A DNA stretch of 64,000 nt, taken from NCBI RefSeq assembly GCF_009604405.1, contig NZ_WEGK01000006.1, positions 1 through 64,000 on the forward strand, given 5' to 3'. Origin of the DNA: Nocardia macrotermitis. Lineage in GTDB: Bacteria; Actinomycetota; Actinomycetes; Mycobacteriales; Mycobacteriaceae. The notes beneath the pieces are model-generated. The model was not told the origin of the DNA. It made no database searches and worked only from the letters and a program-made list of their open reading frames with translations. Positions 52,281 to 60,632 of this stretch are shown piece by piece. The translations under genes were made by a program, and so were the position numbers. Every line of letters begins with the position of its first letter. Position 1 is the stretch's first letter.

Positions 52281-53454
52281 ACTTCCCGACGGCCTCCGGT
52301 CTTGGGCCCAACTTCCCGGCCCCGCAATGGTATTCGAGGCCCTGCGTCGGCGCGCGTATCGCGGCGGACAACTCGATACCGGATCGGTGCGCGTCACGCT
52401 CACCGGTGAGCAGCGTCGTCAGGTGGCACGGATGCTCGGCACGGATTGGGAGGTCTCCGGGCGTCAGGTCAATGTCCGGGTACTGAACGCCAGTCTCGCC
52501 GAACATGGGCTCACCGTAAGGCAATTCATCGAAGCGCTGGATGGCCGGCCGCTCCCGGTACGCCGGGACGAGGTTGCCGAACAAGAGCGGGAGGAAGCGG
52601 CGGAACAGGAGTTCACGGTCCGAACATTGTGTGCCGCAGGGGTTTCGGAGCCGGTGGTGCGGTCATGGCTCGCGGGCTCCGGGGCACCCCGGCTCGGCAC
52701 CGGCAAAGCCGCCGATCTCGCTACCGAGGTGGCCGCGGTGTGGCCGCGACTTCCGTGGTCGGGCCCGCCGATGCGCTTGGCGCAACTCGCCGCAGCCGCC
52801 ACCGACAACGCCCACGCCCTCGACCACTCCACCGATCTCGGACGAACCACCGCGCGCCTCATCGCCGCCACGACCGGCATCGCCGGTCCGCGCAGACCCG
52901 GACGCGAATGGCGGGCCGCCTGGAAATCGGCCGGAATCCGCTGCGACACAGTCTCTTCCCGGGTCCTCACCCTCAACCTCCCCCTCGATATCACCGCGGG
53001 CCACCGGCCGGGCGCACCGGCCTGGCTGACACTGCGAGACCTGCTCGGCCCGTGGAGTTTCGACCCGGTACCGGACCGTCTGTACGTCTGCGAGAACCCG
53101 ACGATCGTCGAAAGCGCCGCCGACGAACTCGGCCCCACCTGTCCCCCACTCATCTGCACCGACGGCGTTCCCGCTCTGGCCGCACTGGACCTCGTGGCCG
53201 CCGCCGCCGATCACCACATCGACATCCGAGTACGAGCCGATATCGACCGGACGGGTCTCATCATCGTCTCCGCGCTTCGCTCCGTGGCCCCGCACGTGTC
53301 CCCATGGCGATTCGACACCCACACCTACACAACGTATTTCGACCTCGGAACGAGCGAGAGTCCACTGGCGGAAATATATGAACGCCACGGCCGGGACCTC
53401 CACGAGGAAGCAATTCTTCCCCAGTTGCTCGACGACCTGCGCGCTACGCCGTGA
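52267..53454 (+). CDS. jetD: Wadjet JetD nuclease (TIGR02679/DUF2399, TOPRIM)
   Basis: The 395-residue protein starts inside the end of jetC (14-base overlap). Its C-terminal TOPRIM-type domain has the glutamate motif VCENPTIVESAADEL (about residue 275) and the DxD motif RADIDRTGL (about 324), the metal-binding residues needed for DNA cleavage. In Wadjet, JetD cuts plasmid DNA once the JetABC motor has trapped it. All catalytic positions look intact, so the system is probably functional. Confidence 0.9.
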   Translation: MTDRELPDGLRSWAQLPGPAMVFEALRRRAYRGGQLDTGSVRVTLTGEQRRQVARMLGTDWEVSGRQVNVRVLNASLAEHGLTVRQFIEALDGRPLPVRRDEVAEQEREEAAEQEFTVRTLCAAGVSEPVVRSWLAGSGAPRLGTGKAADLATEVAAVWPRLPWSGPPMRLAQLAAAATDNAHALDHSTDLGRTTARLIAATTGIAGPRRPGREWRAAWKSAGIRCDTVSSRVLTLNLPLDITAGHRPGAPAWLTLRDLLGPWSFDPVPDRLYVCENPTIVESAADELGPTCPPLICTDGVPALAALDLVAAAADHHIDIRVRADIDRTGLIIVSALRSVAPHVSPWRFDTHTYTTYFDLGTSESPLAEIYERHGRDLHEEAILPQLLDDLRATP

Positions 53455-53469
53455 TCACAAGCCGCGCGC

Positions 53470-54678
53470 TCAGGGCCTGGAGTCCAGCCATCGCACTGCA
53501 CCGCGGTCGGCGTCACCGACGCCGGTACTCACGGTGAGCTCCGCCAGGCTATAGGTCATCCAGGACTCCCGGAGCCGATATTCCTCCCGTGGTCCGGCGA
53601 CTCGCAGGTGGGGGTACTTCTCCAGCACCGCGCGGGCGGCGTGATCGGCCTGCAACTCGGCGAGTTTCGCGCCGAGGCAGTAGTGGCGGCCGCGACCGAA
53701 CACCAGGTCGGGGCGGCCGTGAGCGGCCGGGTCCAGGTGGGCTGAACGCAGTGAGGCGAATACGGTGTGGCCGCGGGGAATGACGACGCCGTTGATCTCG
53801 ATGTCGGTGAGTGGGAAGCGACGCAGCGCGTAGTTCATCGGTGCCGCTTCCCGGATCAGTCGACGGGTCAGAGCGGCGAATTCGCTTGGCCTATCGAGCA
53901 TTTCGCGAGCGTGGCCCTGATGCGAACGCACGAGTTCATCCAGCACGAAGGCGGTCGAACTGATCGTGTTCTCGAATCCGCCGATGATCGTCAGGAATGC
54001 CAGGCTGACCAGTTCGTCCTCGGTGAGCCGGTCTTGTCCGTCACGCGCCGCGATCCACACCGAGAGCAGATCCTGGCCGGGCGTGCGCCGTTTGTCGGCG
54101 AGAGCGGCCGAGATCAAACCCCACAGGGTCATCATCGATCGGCGCAACGCGTCCTGCTCGTGTGACGCGTCGGAGCGCAGCAGTGGCGCGGACGCGTCGC
54201 GGAAGGCTCCCAGTTGCTCGGGCGGCAGTCCCAGCAGAGTGCCGGTCACCCGCGCCGGGAGCGGTTCGCACAGTCCGTTCATCAGATCGATCGGGCCGTC
54301 GGAGGGCAGGTCGGCGACCAGTTCACGCACCGTGTCCGCGACGATCTGCTCGTGGAATCGGTGGTGGCGTGGGCCGAATGCCTCGGCGGCGAGCGTCCGC
54401 AGGCGGCGATGGGCCGGACCGTCCAGGTTGAGCAGGTTGGCGTCCAGTGCGGGCGGAAGCCTGTTGCCGCGAAATCCGGTGGTGCTGTCGGCTTTTGCCG
54501 CCGAGACGGCCGTGTCGGTGAGCAACCGCGTCACGGCGTCGTAGCCGGTGACGACCCACGCCTGCGATCCGTCGGGCAGAACGGCCCGGTGCACTCCGCA
54601 CCCCTCGGTGCGCATTCGCTCGTGCAGCACGTCGACATCGTGTGTGCTCGCGCCGAACGGACAACTCCCCACTGTCAT
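53470..54678 (-). CDS. Cytochrome P450 with altered ExxR motif
   Basis: The 402-residue protein has the heme-ligand motif FGRGRHYCLGAKLAELQ (Cys near residue 335) and an I-helix IIGGFENTISST with the acid replaced in part of the usual AGxET pattern. The K-helix reads RLIREAAPMN where ExxR is normal, so the conserved Glu is Arg. Other landmarks (LDGPAHRRLRTLAAEAFGPR for the C-helix, RGHTVFASLRSAHLDP) are good. It stands alone; no ferredoxin or reductase gene adjoins it. It may use distant redox partners or have lost monooxygenase chemistry. Confidence 0.88.
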   Translation of the reverse strand: MTVGSCPFGASTHDVDVLHERMRTEGCGVHRAVLPDGSQAWVVTGYDAVTRLLTDTAVSAAKADSTTGFRGNRLPPALDANLLNLDGPAHRRLRTLAAEAFGPRHHRFHEQIVADTVRELVADLPSDGPIDLMNGLCEPLPARVTGTLLGLPPEQLGAFRDASAPLLRSDASHEQDALRRSMMTLWGLISAALADKRRTPGQDLLSVWIAARDGQDRLTEDELVSLAFLTIIGGFENTISSTAFVLDELVRSHQGHAREMLDRPSEFAALTRRLIREAAPMNYALRRFPLTDIEINGVVIPRGHTVFASLRSAHLDPAAHGRPDLVFGRGRHYCLGAKLAELQADHAARAVLEKYPHLRVAGPREEYRLRESWMTYSLAELTVSTGVGDADRGAVRWLDSRP

Positions 54679-54750
54679 GACGCCAGCTTGCCAGCCCCGA
54701 TGGGAGATTGCCGCGTTTCGGGCGTCAGTGCGGTCGTGGGTCGGGCGATA

Positions 54751-55296
54751 TCAGTCGGTGAGAAGCGGTGGGGTCGTGTGGGTCAGACGCGGGTCGGGTG
54801 TGGTCGCGGACATCCGCAACGCGCCGCCGAGAGCACGCATCAGGGTCAGCAGGTCCTTCGGGTTCTTGCGGTCCAGGCCGCCGAGAAGCTGTTTCAGGAT
54901 GCTCAACTGGTCGAAGTAGATGCGTTCGGTGACCAGGTTCTCGTGCTCGTCGAAGACGAAATACGCGGTCATCCGGGTGCGATGCGCGGCGCCGGTCGGC
55001 GGGATCGGGCCCAGCGGGCCCAGATGGGTGCCCAGTAGCCAGAACTCGACGATCACCGCGTCGTGGCTGTGCCGGAAGGCGATGATCTCGTGGTTCTGAT
55101 CGGGGAAGGCGACGCGGGTGTCGCGGTAGTAGTCGCGCACCTCGTTGTCGCCGTCGTGGACCAGCATCTGCGCGATCAGCTCGTAGTGCGGGTGCGGGAA
55201 CGTCGAGAGGGTGGCGTCCCAGTCCTGCGCGACCTCGTCGTTGAAATGGTCGAGCACCAGCTTCTCCCGGGCGCGCAGCACATCCTCGGATGGCAT
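54751..55296 (-). CDS. SnoaL-like (NTF2-fold) protein
   Basis: The 181-residue protein (ATG 55296) reads VLRAREKLVLDHFNDEVAQD, TFPHPHYELIA, then GDNEVRDYYRDTRVAFPDQN and FDEHENLVTERIYFDQ, the pattern of the SnoaL/limonene-epoxide-hydrolase-like NTF2 fold, with an extra helical C-terminus. Such proteins include polyketide cyclases and many of unknown substrate. It is near the P450 gene and same-stranded, but 72 bases separate them and linkage is uncertain. Confidence 0.8.
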   Translation of the reverse strand: MPSEDVLRAREKLVLDHFNDEVAQDWDATLSTFPHPHYELIAQMLVHDGDNEVRDYYRDTRVAFPDQNHEIIAFRHSHDAVIVEFWLLGTHLGPLGPIPPTGAAHRTRMTAYFVFDEHENLVTERIYFDQLSILKQLLGGLDRKNPKDLLTLMRALGGALRMSATTPDPRLTHTTPPLLTD

Positions 55297-55615
55297 CACG
55301 AAACGCGCTGGCGTGGTCGGGCTCGTCTCGGGGTCCAACTCGGATCCACCTTCCGATAGATATCCACAGCGTGGATCAACTGCGATCACGGTATACCCGC
55401 GTCGTGAGATCCGGGCCGCCCCACCCGACTTCCCGCGGGAGGTGGGTACGGACCGCTGCCGTTCGATCACGTGCGGCACAATTCCCGTGCCGGGCACGCC
55501 GCGCGGCCCACGCACCGAACGACCGGCAACGTCCGGAAAGCCTTGTAGGCGAGTGGAATCGGCCGTGTCGACGGGCGAGGGGTCCGCTCGCGACAACCGA
55601 CCGAGAGGAACCGAC

Positions 55616-56158
55616 GTGAACATCGCCAGGCGCATTCTCGACGTGATCGGCACACGTCACGCCGCGGTAGCGGTGCTCGCCGCCATCACCGGGCTCTACT
55701 ACCTGATCGTGGCCGTCACCAACTGCGTCGACACCACGACGAACCGGCGCGGTGTCGCCGACGTGCTGTCGATGCGGTCCACCATCCACACCCATGCCAC
55801 GGACTGGCACGCCATCACCAATAGCACTGTGGCACTGGTCGTTTACATCCTGATCGTCGCGTGGGAGTACCTCACCGCCGGCGCGCTGCTGGCCGGTGCG
55901 GCGATGTGGGTGCGGGCGCTGTCGAGCCGCGCCCGGCGAGGCCCCTCGATCGATCTGGCCGCGAAACTGTCCAGCCTCGGTTGGACGATGGCGATCATGC
56001 TGTTCCTCGGCGGATTCCTCACCGTCGCCGGCGAGTGGTTCCGGATGTGGGCCAACAAGGAGGTCAACGCCTCCTCGGCCGCGTTGCAGAACTTCCTGGT
56101 CGCGGCGATCGGCCTGATCCTGGTACATCTGCCGTCGACCGACCGCGTGCGGGCATAA
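55616..56158 (+). CDS. DUF2165-family membrane protein
   Basis: From a GTG after GAGAGGAA, the 180-residue protein has four hydrophobic helices (AVAVLAAITGLYYLIVAVTN, ALVVYILIVAWEYLTAGAL, LGWTMAIMLFLGGFLTV, LQNFLVAAIGLILVHL) and the NCVDTTTN and GEWFRMW motifs of DUF2165, a family of small integral membrane proteins of unknown function. Confidence 0.85.
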   Translation: MNIARRILDVIGTRHAAVAVLAAITGLYYLIVAVTNCVDTTTNRRGVADVLSMRSTIHTHATDWHAITNSTVALVVYILIVAWEYLTAGALLAGAAMWVRALSSRARRGPSIDLAAKLSSLGWTMAIMLFLGGFLTVAGEWFRMWANKEVNASSAALQNFLVAAIGLILVHLPSTDRVRA

Positions 56159-56243
56159 ACCCTTGCGGTCCAGCTACTCCCAGCTGCCCGCTTCCGTGCG
56201 CTGGATGTTCCCGCACAACGGATTTCGGGGAGGACGACGACGA

Positions 56244-56276
56244 AGCGGTCCCACCCTGTTTTCAGGTGAGACCGCT
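56244..56276. terminator. Hairpin between DUF2165 and DUF397 genes
   Basis: AGCGGTCCCACC (56244-56255) pairs with GGTGAGACCGCT (56265-56276) with one mismatch and a 9-base loop between two convergent genes. Confidence 0.7.
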
Positions 56277-56308
56277 CGACTTGCGTGACTTCCGGCTGAG
56301 GGCTGCTG

Positions 56309-56521
56309 TTACGCGCTCGGCTGGTTGAGGTCGCCGTTTCGTACGTCGGCGGCGAAGGTGTCCCACTCGCTGGGGGTGAAGATCAGAGCGGGGCCGGTGG
56401 GGTTCTTCGAGTCGCGGATGCCGACGTGACCTTCGCTCAACCAGGCGACCTCTACGCAGGCGTCCTTGCTGGGGCTCTTGCTGGATTTGAACCACTGGGC
56501 CCCGGATAGGTCAGCGATCAC
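56309..56521 (-). CDS. DUF397 protein (orphan)
   Basis: From GTG 56521 (AGGAG upstream) the 70-residue product has the family pattern GAQWFKSSKSP, ACVEVAWL, GIRDSKNP and FTPSEWDTFAADV. The usual XRE partner would lie just upstream; instead the DUF222 gene is there, so this is a second partnerless DUF397 copy. Confidence 0.9.
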   Translation of the reverse strand: MIADLSGAQWFKSSKSPSKDACVEVAWLSEGHVGIRDSKNPTGPALIFTPSEWDTFAADVRNGDLNQPSA

Positions 56522-56618
56522 GAACGAACTCCTCTGCGATCTCGGTACGGACGGAGTGGGTGGCGCTCCGTCCCGGGGCAGGCGGCGACGCCTCGGGGCA
56601 AGTGGTGATGCCCCGGGG

Positions 56619-58106
56619 TCAGGCGGCGAGGTCGCCGGGTTTTCGTTCTCGTAGCCAACGCTGATGCGCCGCGCGTTCTCGTTCCCGCCGGGTGTGGATT
56701 CGCGCGACGATCTGGGCGAGGAGTTCGCCCGCGTGGTGGCGGTGGTTGACGCGTGGGGTGCCGGTCGGGTCGATATGAGCGGGCGCGATCCATGCGGTCC
56801 GGCCCGGGAATTGTGAATCCTCGTCCAGGACAATGGTTTTCCAGCCGGTGTCGGTGTCGTTGATCAGGGCGTGGCAGTGGTCGCACGCCAGAACCAGGTT
56901 CTCGATGTCGGTGGGTCCGCCTTTGCTGTGATCACGCACGTGGTGGACCGCGCACAGGGATGCGGGTGCGTCGCAGCCGGGGCGGGAGCAGCCACCGTGT
57001 GCGGCGATCAACGCGAGTCGTTGCGCGGGGGACGCCAGCCGCCGTGTCCGCCCCAGATGCAGGGGTAGCCCGGCGTGGTCGAACACCGCCAGGTACGGGC
57101 GTGAACGCTCGGCCAGGCGTAGTGCGTCACTGATCGGGACGGTGCCTCCGGTGGCGGTGGTCGCCACCCCCGCACCTTGTTCCACGTCTTCCACGCGCAG
57201 GGTGAGCACGGTGGTGACCGGTATCCCGCGATGCGCGCCGAGGGTGTCGGGGTCGATCAGTGAGCCCAGCAGGAAGGTGAACGCGTCGTGGGTGCGTTGC
57301 GTGGCGGTGCGGGTATCGCGTTGCGCGGCGGTGGTGATCAGTGCTGGATCGGTGTGGTCCAGGTCGGTGCCGGGGCTGGTCGGGTCGTCGGGGTTCGCGA
57401 TACCGGGGCGCGCGTATTTGGCCAGGACCGGGTCCAGCAGTGCCCGCAGGACCGGGTCGATGTCGCCGCTGATGGGGGACATTCCGTCGGGGCGTTGGCG
57501 GCCGATGCGGATTCCGCGCATGCGGGCGCGATCGGTGGAATCGGTGAGTTTCCCGTCGGGGTCCAGGTGCGCCAGGATACGGTCGCCGATTGTGCCGATG
57601 TCGTCGGGGGAGCCGGTGACCGCGAACTCGGCCAGGATCTGTTCGGCCGCGACCCGGTCATCGGTGTCGGTGGTGCGGGGGACCCGGGTCATCACCGCCC
57701 CGATCCCGCGAGCGTGCTCGGCCGAGATGTCCCCGCGTCGTAACGCTGCTGCCGTGCACGGTAATTCGGGTTCGCGTTCGTCCCCGGCAAGGTTGCGGAA
57801 CGTGCCCACACGAGTGGCGGCGCGGACTCGTGCACCGGCCTCGGCGTGGGACAGGCGCAGGGTTTCGGTCAGGAACCGTTTGATCGTCTTCGCACCCGTG
57901 TTCGCGGGGATGGATCGGGAATCGATATCGATCAACACCTGATGCTGGACCGCGGTGAGTATGCGTGCCGCGCGTTCGATCCCACGCAGAAACTCCACCA
58001 CCGCACTATCGGACAGCGGGGTCAATGGCCGGTCGAGCAGGTCACCGACCGCGGCCAGCAACGCCTCGGCGGTGAGCTCCTCGATCCCCTCGCTGTTCGA
58101 ATCCAT
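56619..58106 (-). CDS. DUF222/HNH endonuclease-like protein (13E12 type)
   Basis: The 495-residue protein has a DUF222 domain (about residues 30-330) and a C-terminal HNH domain: CSRPGCDAPASLCAVHH, then HSKGGPTDIENLVLACDHCH, with all the zinc Cys and the catalytic His present. These repetitive actinobacterial genes resemble mobile homing-type elements (REP13E12 in mycobacteria). Residues IANPDD to FTF (57276-57402) are coded by DNA identical to the fragment at the start of the window. Confidence 0.92.
   Translation of the reverse strand: MDSNSEGIEELTAEALLAAVGDLLDRPLTPLSDSAVVEFLRGIERAARILTAVQHQVLIDIDSRSIPANTGAKTIKRFLTETLRLSHAEAGARVRAATRVGTFRNLAGDEREPELPCTAAALRRGDISAEHARGIGAVMTRVPRTTDTDDRVAAEQILAEFAVTGSPDDIGTIGDRILAHLDPDGKLTDSTDRARMRGIRIGRQRPDGMSPISGDIDPVLRALLDPVLAKYARPGIANPDDPTSPGTDLDHTDPALITTAAQRDTRTATQRTHDAFTFLLGSLIDPDTLGAHRGIPVTTVLTLRVEDVEQGAGVATTATGGTVPISDALRLAERSRPYLAVFDHAGLPLHLGRTRRLASPAQRLALIAAHGGCSRPGCDAPASLCAVHHVRDHSKGGPTDIENLVLACDHCHALINDTDTGWKTIVLDEDSQFPGRTAWIAPAHIDPTGTPRVNHRHHAGELLAQIVARIHTRRERERAAHQRWLRERKPGDLAA
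57276..57402. repeat. 127-bp inverted repeat partner of 1-127
   Basis: The reverse complement of this stretch equals bases 1-127 exactly; the copies lie 57 kb apart in opposite orientation. The window edge cuts the first copy, so the repeat may be longer. Confidence 0.95.
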
Positions 58107-58452
58107 GTTCGAATTCTATCCCGAAAATCACCCCCCGAACACCGCCACAGCGATGTGAAATCAGAATCTTCACCCTGGACAACCGACCGAATCACACACG
58201 CACACACCACCTTTCACCACCGAGCAAGCGGAAGGCTCGCCCTGGCTCTGCGCGCACTCCTGGACCCGATACAACGCCGTTCGTCTGGCGCGCGCTCGTA
58301 TTGAACCTCGATTCACCCGAGGCGACGGTGTGTCCGCCTGACGGTTGCGAGTCCGCCTCGATGACCGGGCTCATCCCGTCGAGTTGGTCCGCGACCCGTG
58401 TGCGGGCCGTCGACCGAGTAGTCGACGGCCCGCAGCAGGCGGGATCGGGGCG
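58107..58452. other. Intergenic region before the DUF222 gene
   Basis: No supported gene. Short plus-strand frames here lack motifs and ribosome sites. The only structure is the ferredoxin terminator at 58401-58434. Confidence 0.4.
58401..58434 (-). terminator. Terminator after the P450-ferredoxin operon
   Basis: TGCGGGCCGTCGAC (58401-58414) and GTCGACGGCCCGCA (58421-58434) form a perfect 14-bp stem with a 6-base loop 18 bases past the ferredoxin stop. Confidence 0.85.
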
Positions 58453-58647
58453 TTACTCCTCGACTTCGATGGCCAGGGCCGGGCAGACTCGGGCTGATTC
58501 TCGGACGGCTTCGTGCTGGTCGGCGGTGGGGTTTTCCTGGAGTAGGACTACGACGCCGTCTTCGTCGCGTTGGTCGAAGACGGCTTCCGAGAGCATTACG
58601 CATTGGCCGGAGCCGACGCATTTGTCTTGGTCTACAACGACTTTCAT
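58453..58647 (-). CDS. [3Fe-4S] ferredoxin
   Basis: The 64-residue protein has three cluster cysteines: C10 and C16 in DKCVGSGQCVM and the later ARVCPALAI. The site of the missing fourth Cys identifies the 3Fe-4S type that serves bacterial P450s. Its ATG lies ten bases after the P450 stop, so it is the dedicated electron donor to that enzyme. Confidence 0.95.
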   Translation of the reverse strand: MKVVVDQDKCVGSGQCVMLSEAVFDQRDEDGVVVLLQENPTADQHEAVRESARVCPALAIEVEE

Positions 58648-58657
58648 GGGATGGTCC

Positions 58658-59857
58658 TTACCAGGTGACGGGGAGGGTGTGGACGCCGTAGACGACCATT
58701 TCGTGTTTGAACTGGACCTCATCGAGCGGGATCGCAAGGCGCAGTGTGGGAATCCGCTTGTACAGGGTGCTGTAGACGACCTGTAGTTCCATGCGGGCCA
58801 GGGGTTGGCCGAGGCATTGGTGGACGCCGTAGCCGAAGGCCACGTGGTGGCGGGCCTTGCGGTGGATGTCGAGGACGTCGGGGTCGGGGAAGGCCGAATC
58901 ATCGCGGTTGCCGGCGTCATTGGCCAGGATGACGCCCTCGCCCGCGCGGATCAGCTGGCCGCCGACCTCGACGTCGGTGAGGGCGACGCGGCGGCGGCCG
59001 CCGTGCACGATGTTCAGGTAGCGCAGCAGTTCCTCGACCGCGTTCGCGATCAGCGCCGGATCGTCGGTGTCGCGGAGTTCGGCGAGCTGATCGGGGTGTT
59101 CGAGCAGGGCCAGGGTGCCCAGGGCGATCATGTTGGCGGTGGTCTCGTGCCCGGCGATCAGCATCAGCACGGACATGTCCGCGGCTTCCTCGACGGTCAG
59201 CTCGCCCTCGGCGACCTGTCCGCTGACGAGCCTGCCGATCAGGTCGTCGGCCGGCGTCTGTTGTTTGGCCGCAATGAGTTTCAGCAGATACTCGCGCAAC
59301 GCCTCGTTCGCGGCGATGGCCTCCTCGGGCGGCGATTCGCGGGAGATCAGCTTGCGGCTGCACGCCTGGAAGAAGTCGTGATCCTCGTACGGCACGCCGA
59401 GCAGTTCGCAGATCACCAGCGAGGGCACCGGTAATGCGAACGCGGTCACCAGATCCGCGGGTTGCGGTCCGGCGAGCATGTCGTCGATCAGGCCGTCCAC
59501 GATCTGCTGCACCCGCGGCCGCATCGCGTCGACGCGTTTGACCATGAAGTTGCGCGTCAACATCTTTCGCTGTCGATCGTGTTCGGGATCGTCCAACGCG
59601 ATGAAGGTGCGGAAGGTGCGACGTCGCGCGTTGATCGCCGCGGACTGGTGCGGATAGCCCGCCCGCGAGGAGTCGGCGCTGAACCGCTGATCGGCCAGCA
59701 CCGCGCGTTGCTCGTCGTAACCCGTGACGAGCCAAGGTGTTTCGCCACTCCAGATGCTCACCCGGCTGATCGGATCGAGCTCACGCAGCTGCGGCGGCGG
59801 GTCGAACGGGCAGCCCGTGGCGCGCGCCATGGGGAAGGTGGGAAGGGTTTCGGTCAT
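58658..59857 (-). CDS. Cytochrome P450, CYP105-like
   Basis: The 399-residue protein has I-helix LIAGHETTAN, K-helix EELLRYLNIVHGGRRR (ExxR intact) and heme-ligand FGYGVHQCLGQPLARMEL. Features such as DDPEHDRQRKMLTRNFMVKR and ILANDAGNRDDSAFPDPD fit the CYP105/107-like group that hydroxylates varied small molecules. It is cotranscribed with the ferredoxin gene downstream and follows a TetR gene on the same strand. Substrate unknown. Confidence 0.93.
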   Translation of the reverse strand: MTETLPTFPMARATGCPFDPPPQLRELDPISRVSIWSGETPWLVTGYDEQRAVLADQRFSADSSRAGYPHQSAAINARRRTFRTFIALDDPEHDRQRKMLTRNFMVKRVDAMRPRVQQIVDGLIDDMLAGPQPADLVTAFALPVPSLVICELLGVPYEDHDFFQACSRKLISRESPPEEAIAANEALREYLLKLIAAKQQTPADDLIGRLVSGQVAEGELTVEEAADMSVLMLIAGHETTANMIALGTLALLEHPDQLAELRDTDDPALIANAVEELLRYLNIVHGGRRRVALTDVEVGGQLIRAGEGVILANDAGNRDDSAFPDPDVLDIHRKARHHVAFGYGVHQCLGQPLARMELQVVYSTLYKRIPTLRLAIPLDEVQFKHEMVVYGVHTLPVTW

Positions 59858-59872
59858 GGGGACCCCCTGACA

Positions 59873-59900
59873 GAGTTACTAAACAATCGTTCACTAACTC
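59873..59900 (-). promoter_or_regulatory. Candidate operator before the P450 gene
   Basis: GAGTTA and TAACTC flank 16 bases that contain AACAATCGTT; a related element, GCAACGATTA, lies at 59931-59940. The sites are 16-83 bases before the P450 ATG, where the adjacent TetR protein could bind. Confidence 0.5.
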
Positions 59901-59957
59901 GGCCAGGATAGATCCGGATGGTTCTGTTAAGCAACGATTAGCGAGATGTGAAGGGAC

Positions 59958-60560
59958 TCAATCGATGACGAGCGAGATGAGTTCGTCGACGAAATCGGTG
60001 ACCACCTCGGTCGGCCGCGCACCCTGGCTGGCGTGCCACAGCGCGACCCGCCCGTGCGTGCCGACGAACACCACCACCGCGGCCCGCTCCGGTGGCAGCC
60101 GCAGTCGCACCCCGGCCTCCTGACAGCGTTCGAACGCGGTGATCACCTGCTGCACGAACTGCGTCAGCGGCCCGGGACGCCCGGTATTGGCGGAGCGGTT
60201 GTCGATCATCAGCCGGTAGTGGCCCGGACTGTCCAGCGCGAACCGGCAGTACGCCTTCATCTGCGCGCGCACCCGATCCAGCACCGCGTCGGCGGGGAGT
60301 TGCGCCTGCGCCTGTGCCATCACCTCGGCCAGTTGCGTGGCGTCGTAGTCGATCAGGCCGTCGACCAGCGCGGATTTATCGCTGAAATGTTGATAGATGC
60401 TCGCGGGGGAGATCCCGGCCACGCGGGCCACGCCGCGGATGGTGAGCCCCTCGGCGCTGCCCAGCTCGGACAGCAACCGCGCGGCGGCCTCGAGAATCTC
60501 CAGCCGCAACCGCTCGCCCTGCCCCCAGGGGTTGCGTGCGCGTTGCGAGGTCTCACCCAC
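59958..60560 (-). CDS. TetR-family regulator of the P450-ferredoxin operon
   Basis: The 200-residue protein has a TetR HTH (LRLEILEAAARLLSELGSAE, IRGVARVAGISPASIYQHFSD) and a C-terminal WHG-type ligand domain. It lies 100 bases upstream of the P450 gene on the same strand, with candidate operators between, so it probably controls that operon. The upstream MCE gene ends 72 bases before it. Confidence 0.92.
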   Translation of the reverse strand: MGETSQRARNPWGQGERLRLEILEAAARLLSELGSAEGLTIRGVARVAGISPASIYQHFSDKSALVDGLIDYDATQLAEVMAQAQAQLPADAVLDRVRAQMKAYCRFALDSPGHYRLMIDNRSANTGRPGPLTQFVQQVITAFERCQEAGVRLRLPPERAAVVVFVGTHGRVALWHASQGARPTEVVTDFVDELISLVID

Positions 60561-60632
60561 GCGAGCACTGTAACCGGTGCCGATGCCCCGAGTCCGGCCC
60601 TCCTTGCCGGTGCTGGCAGGCCCGGTATCGGT

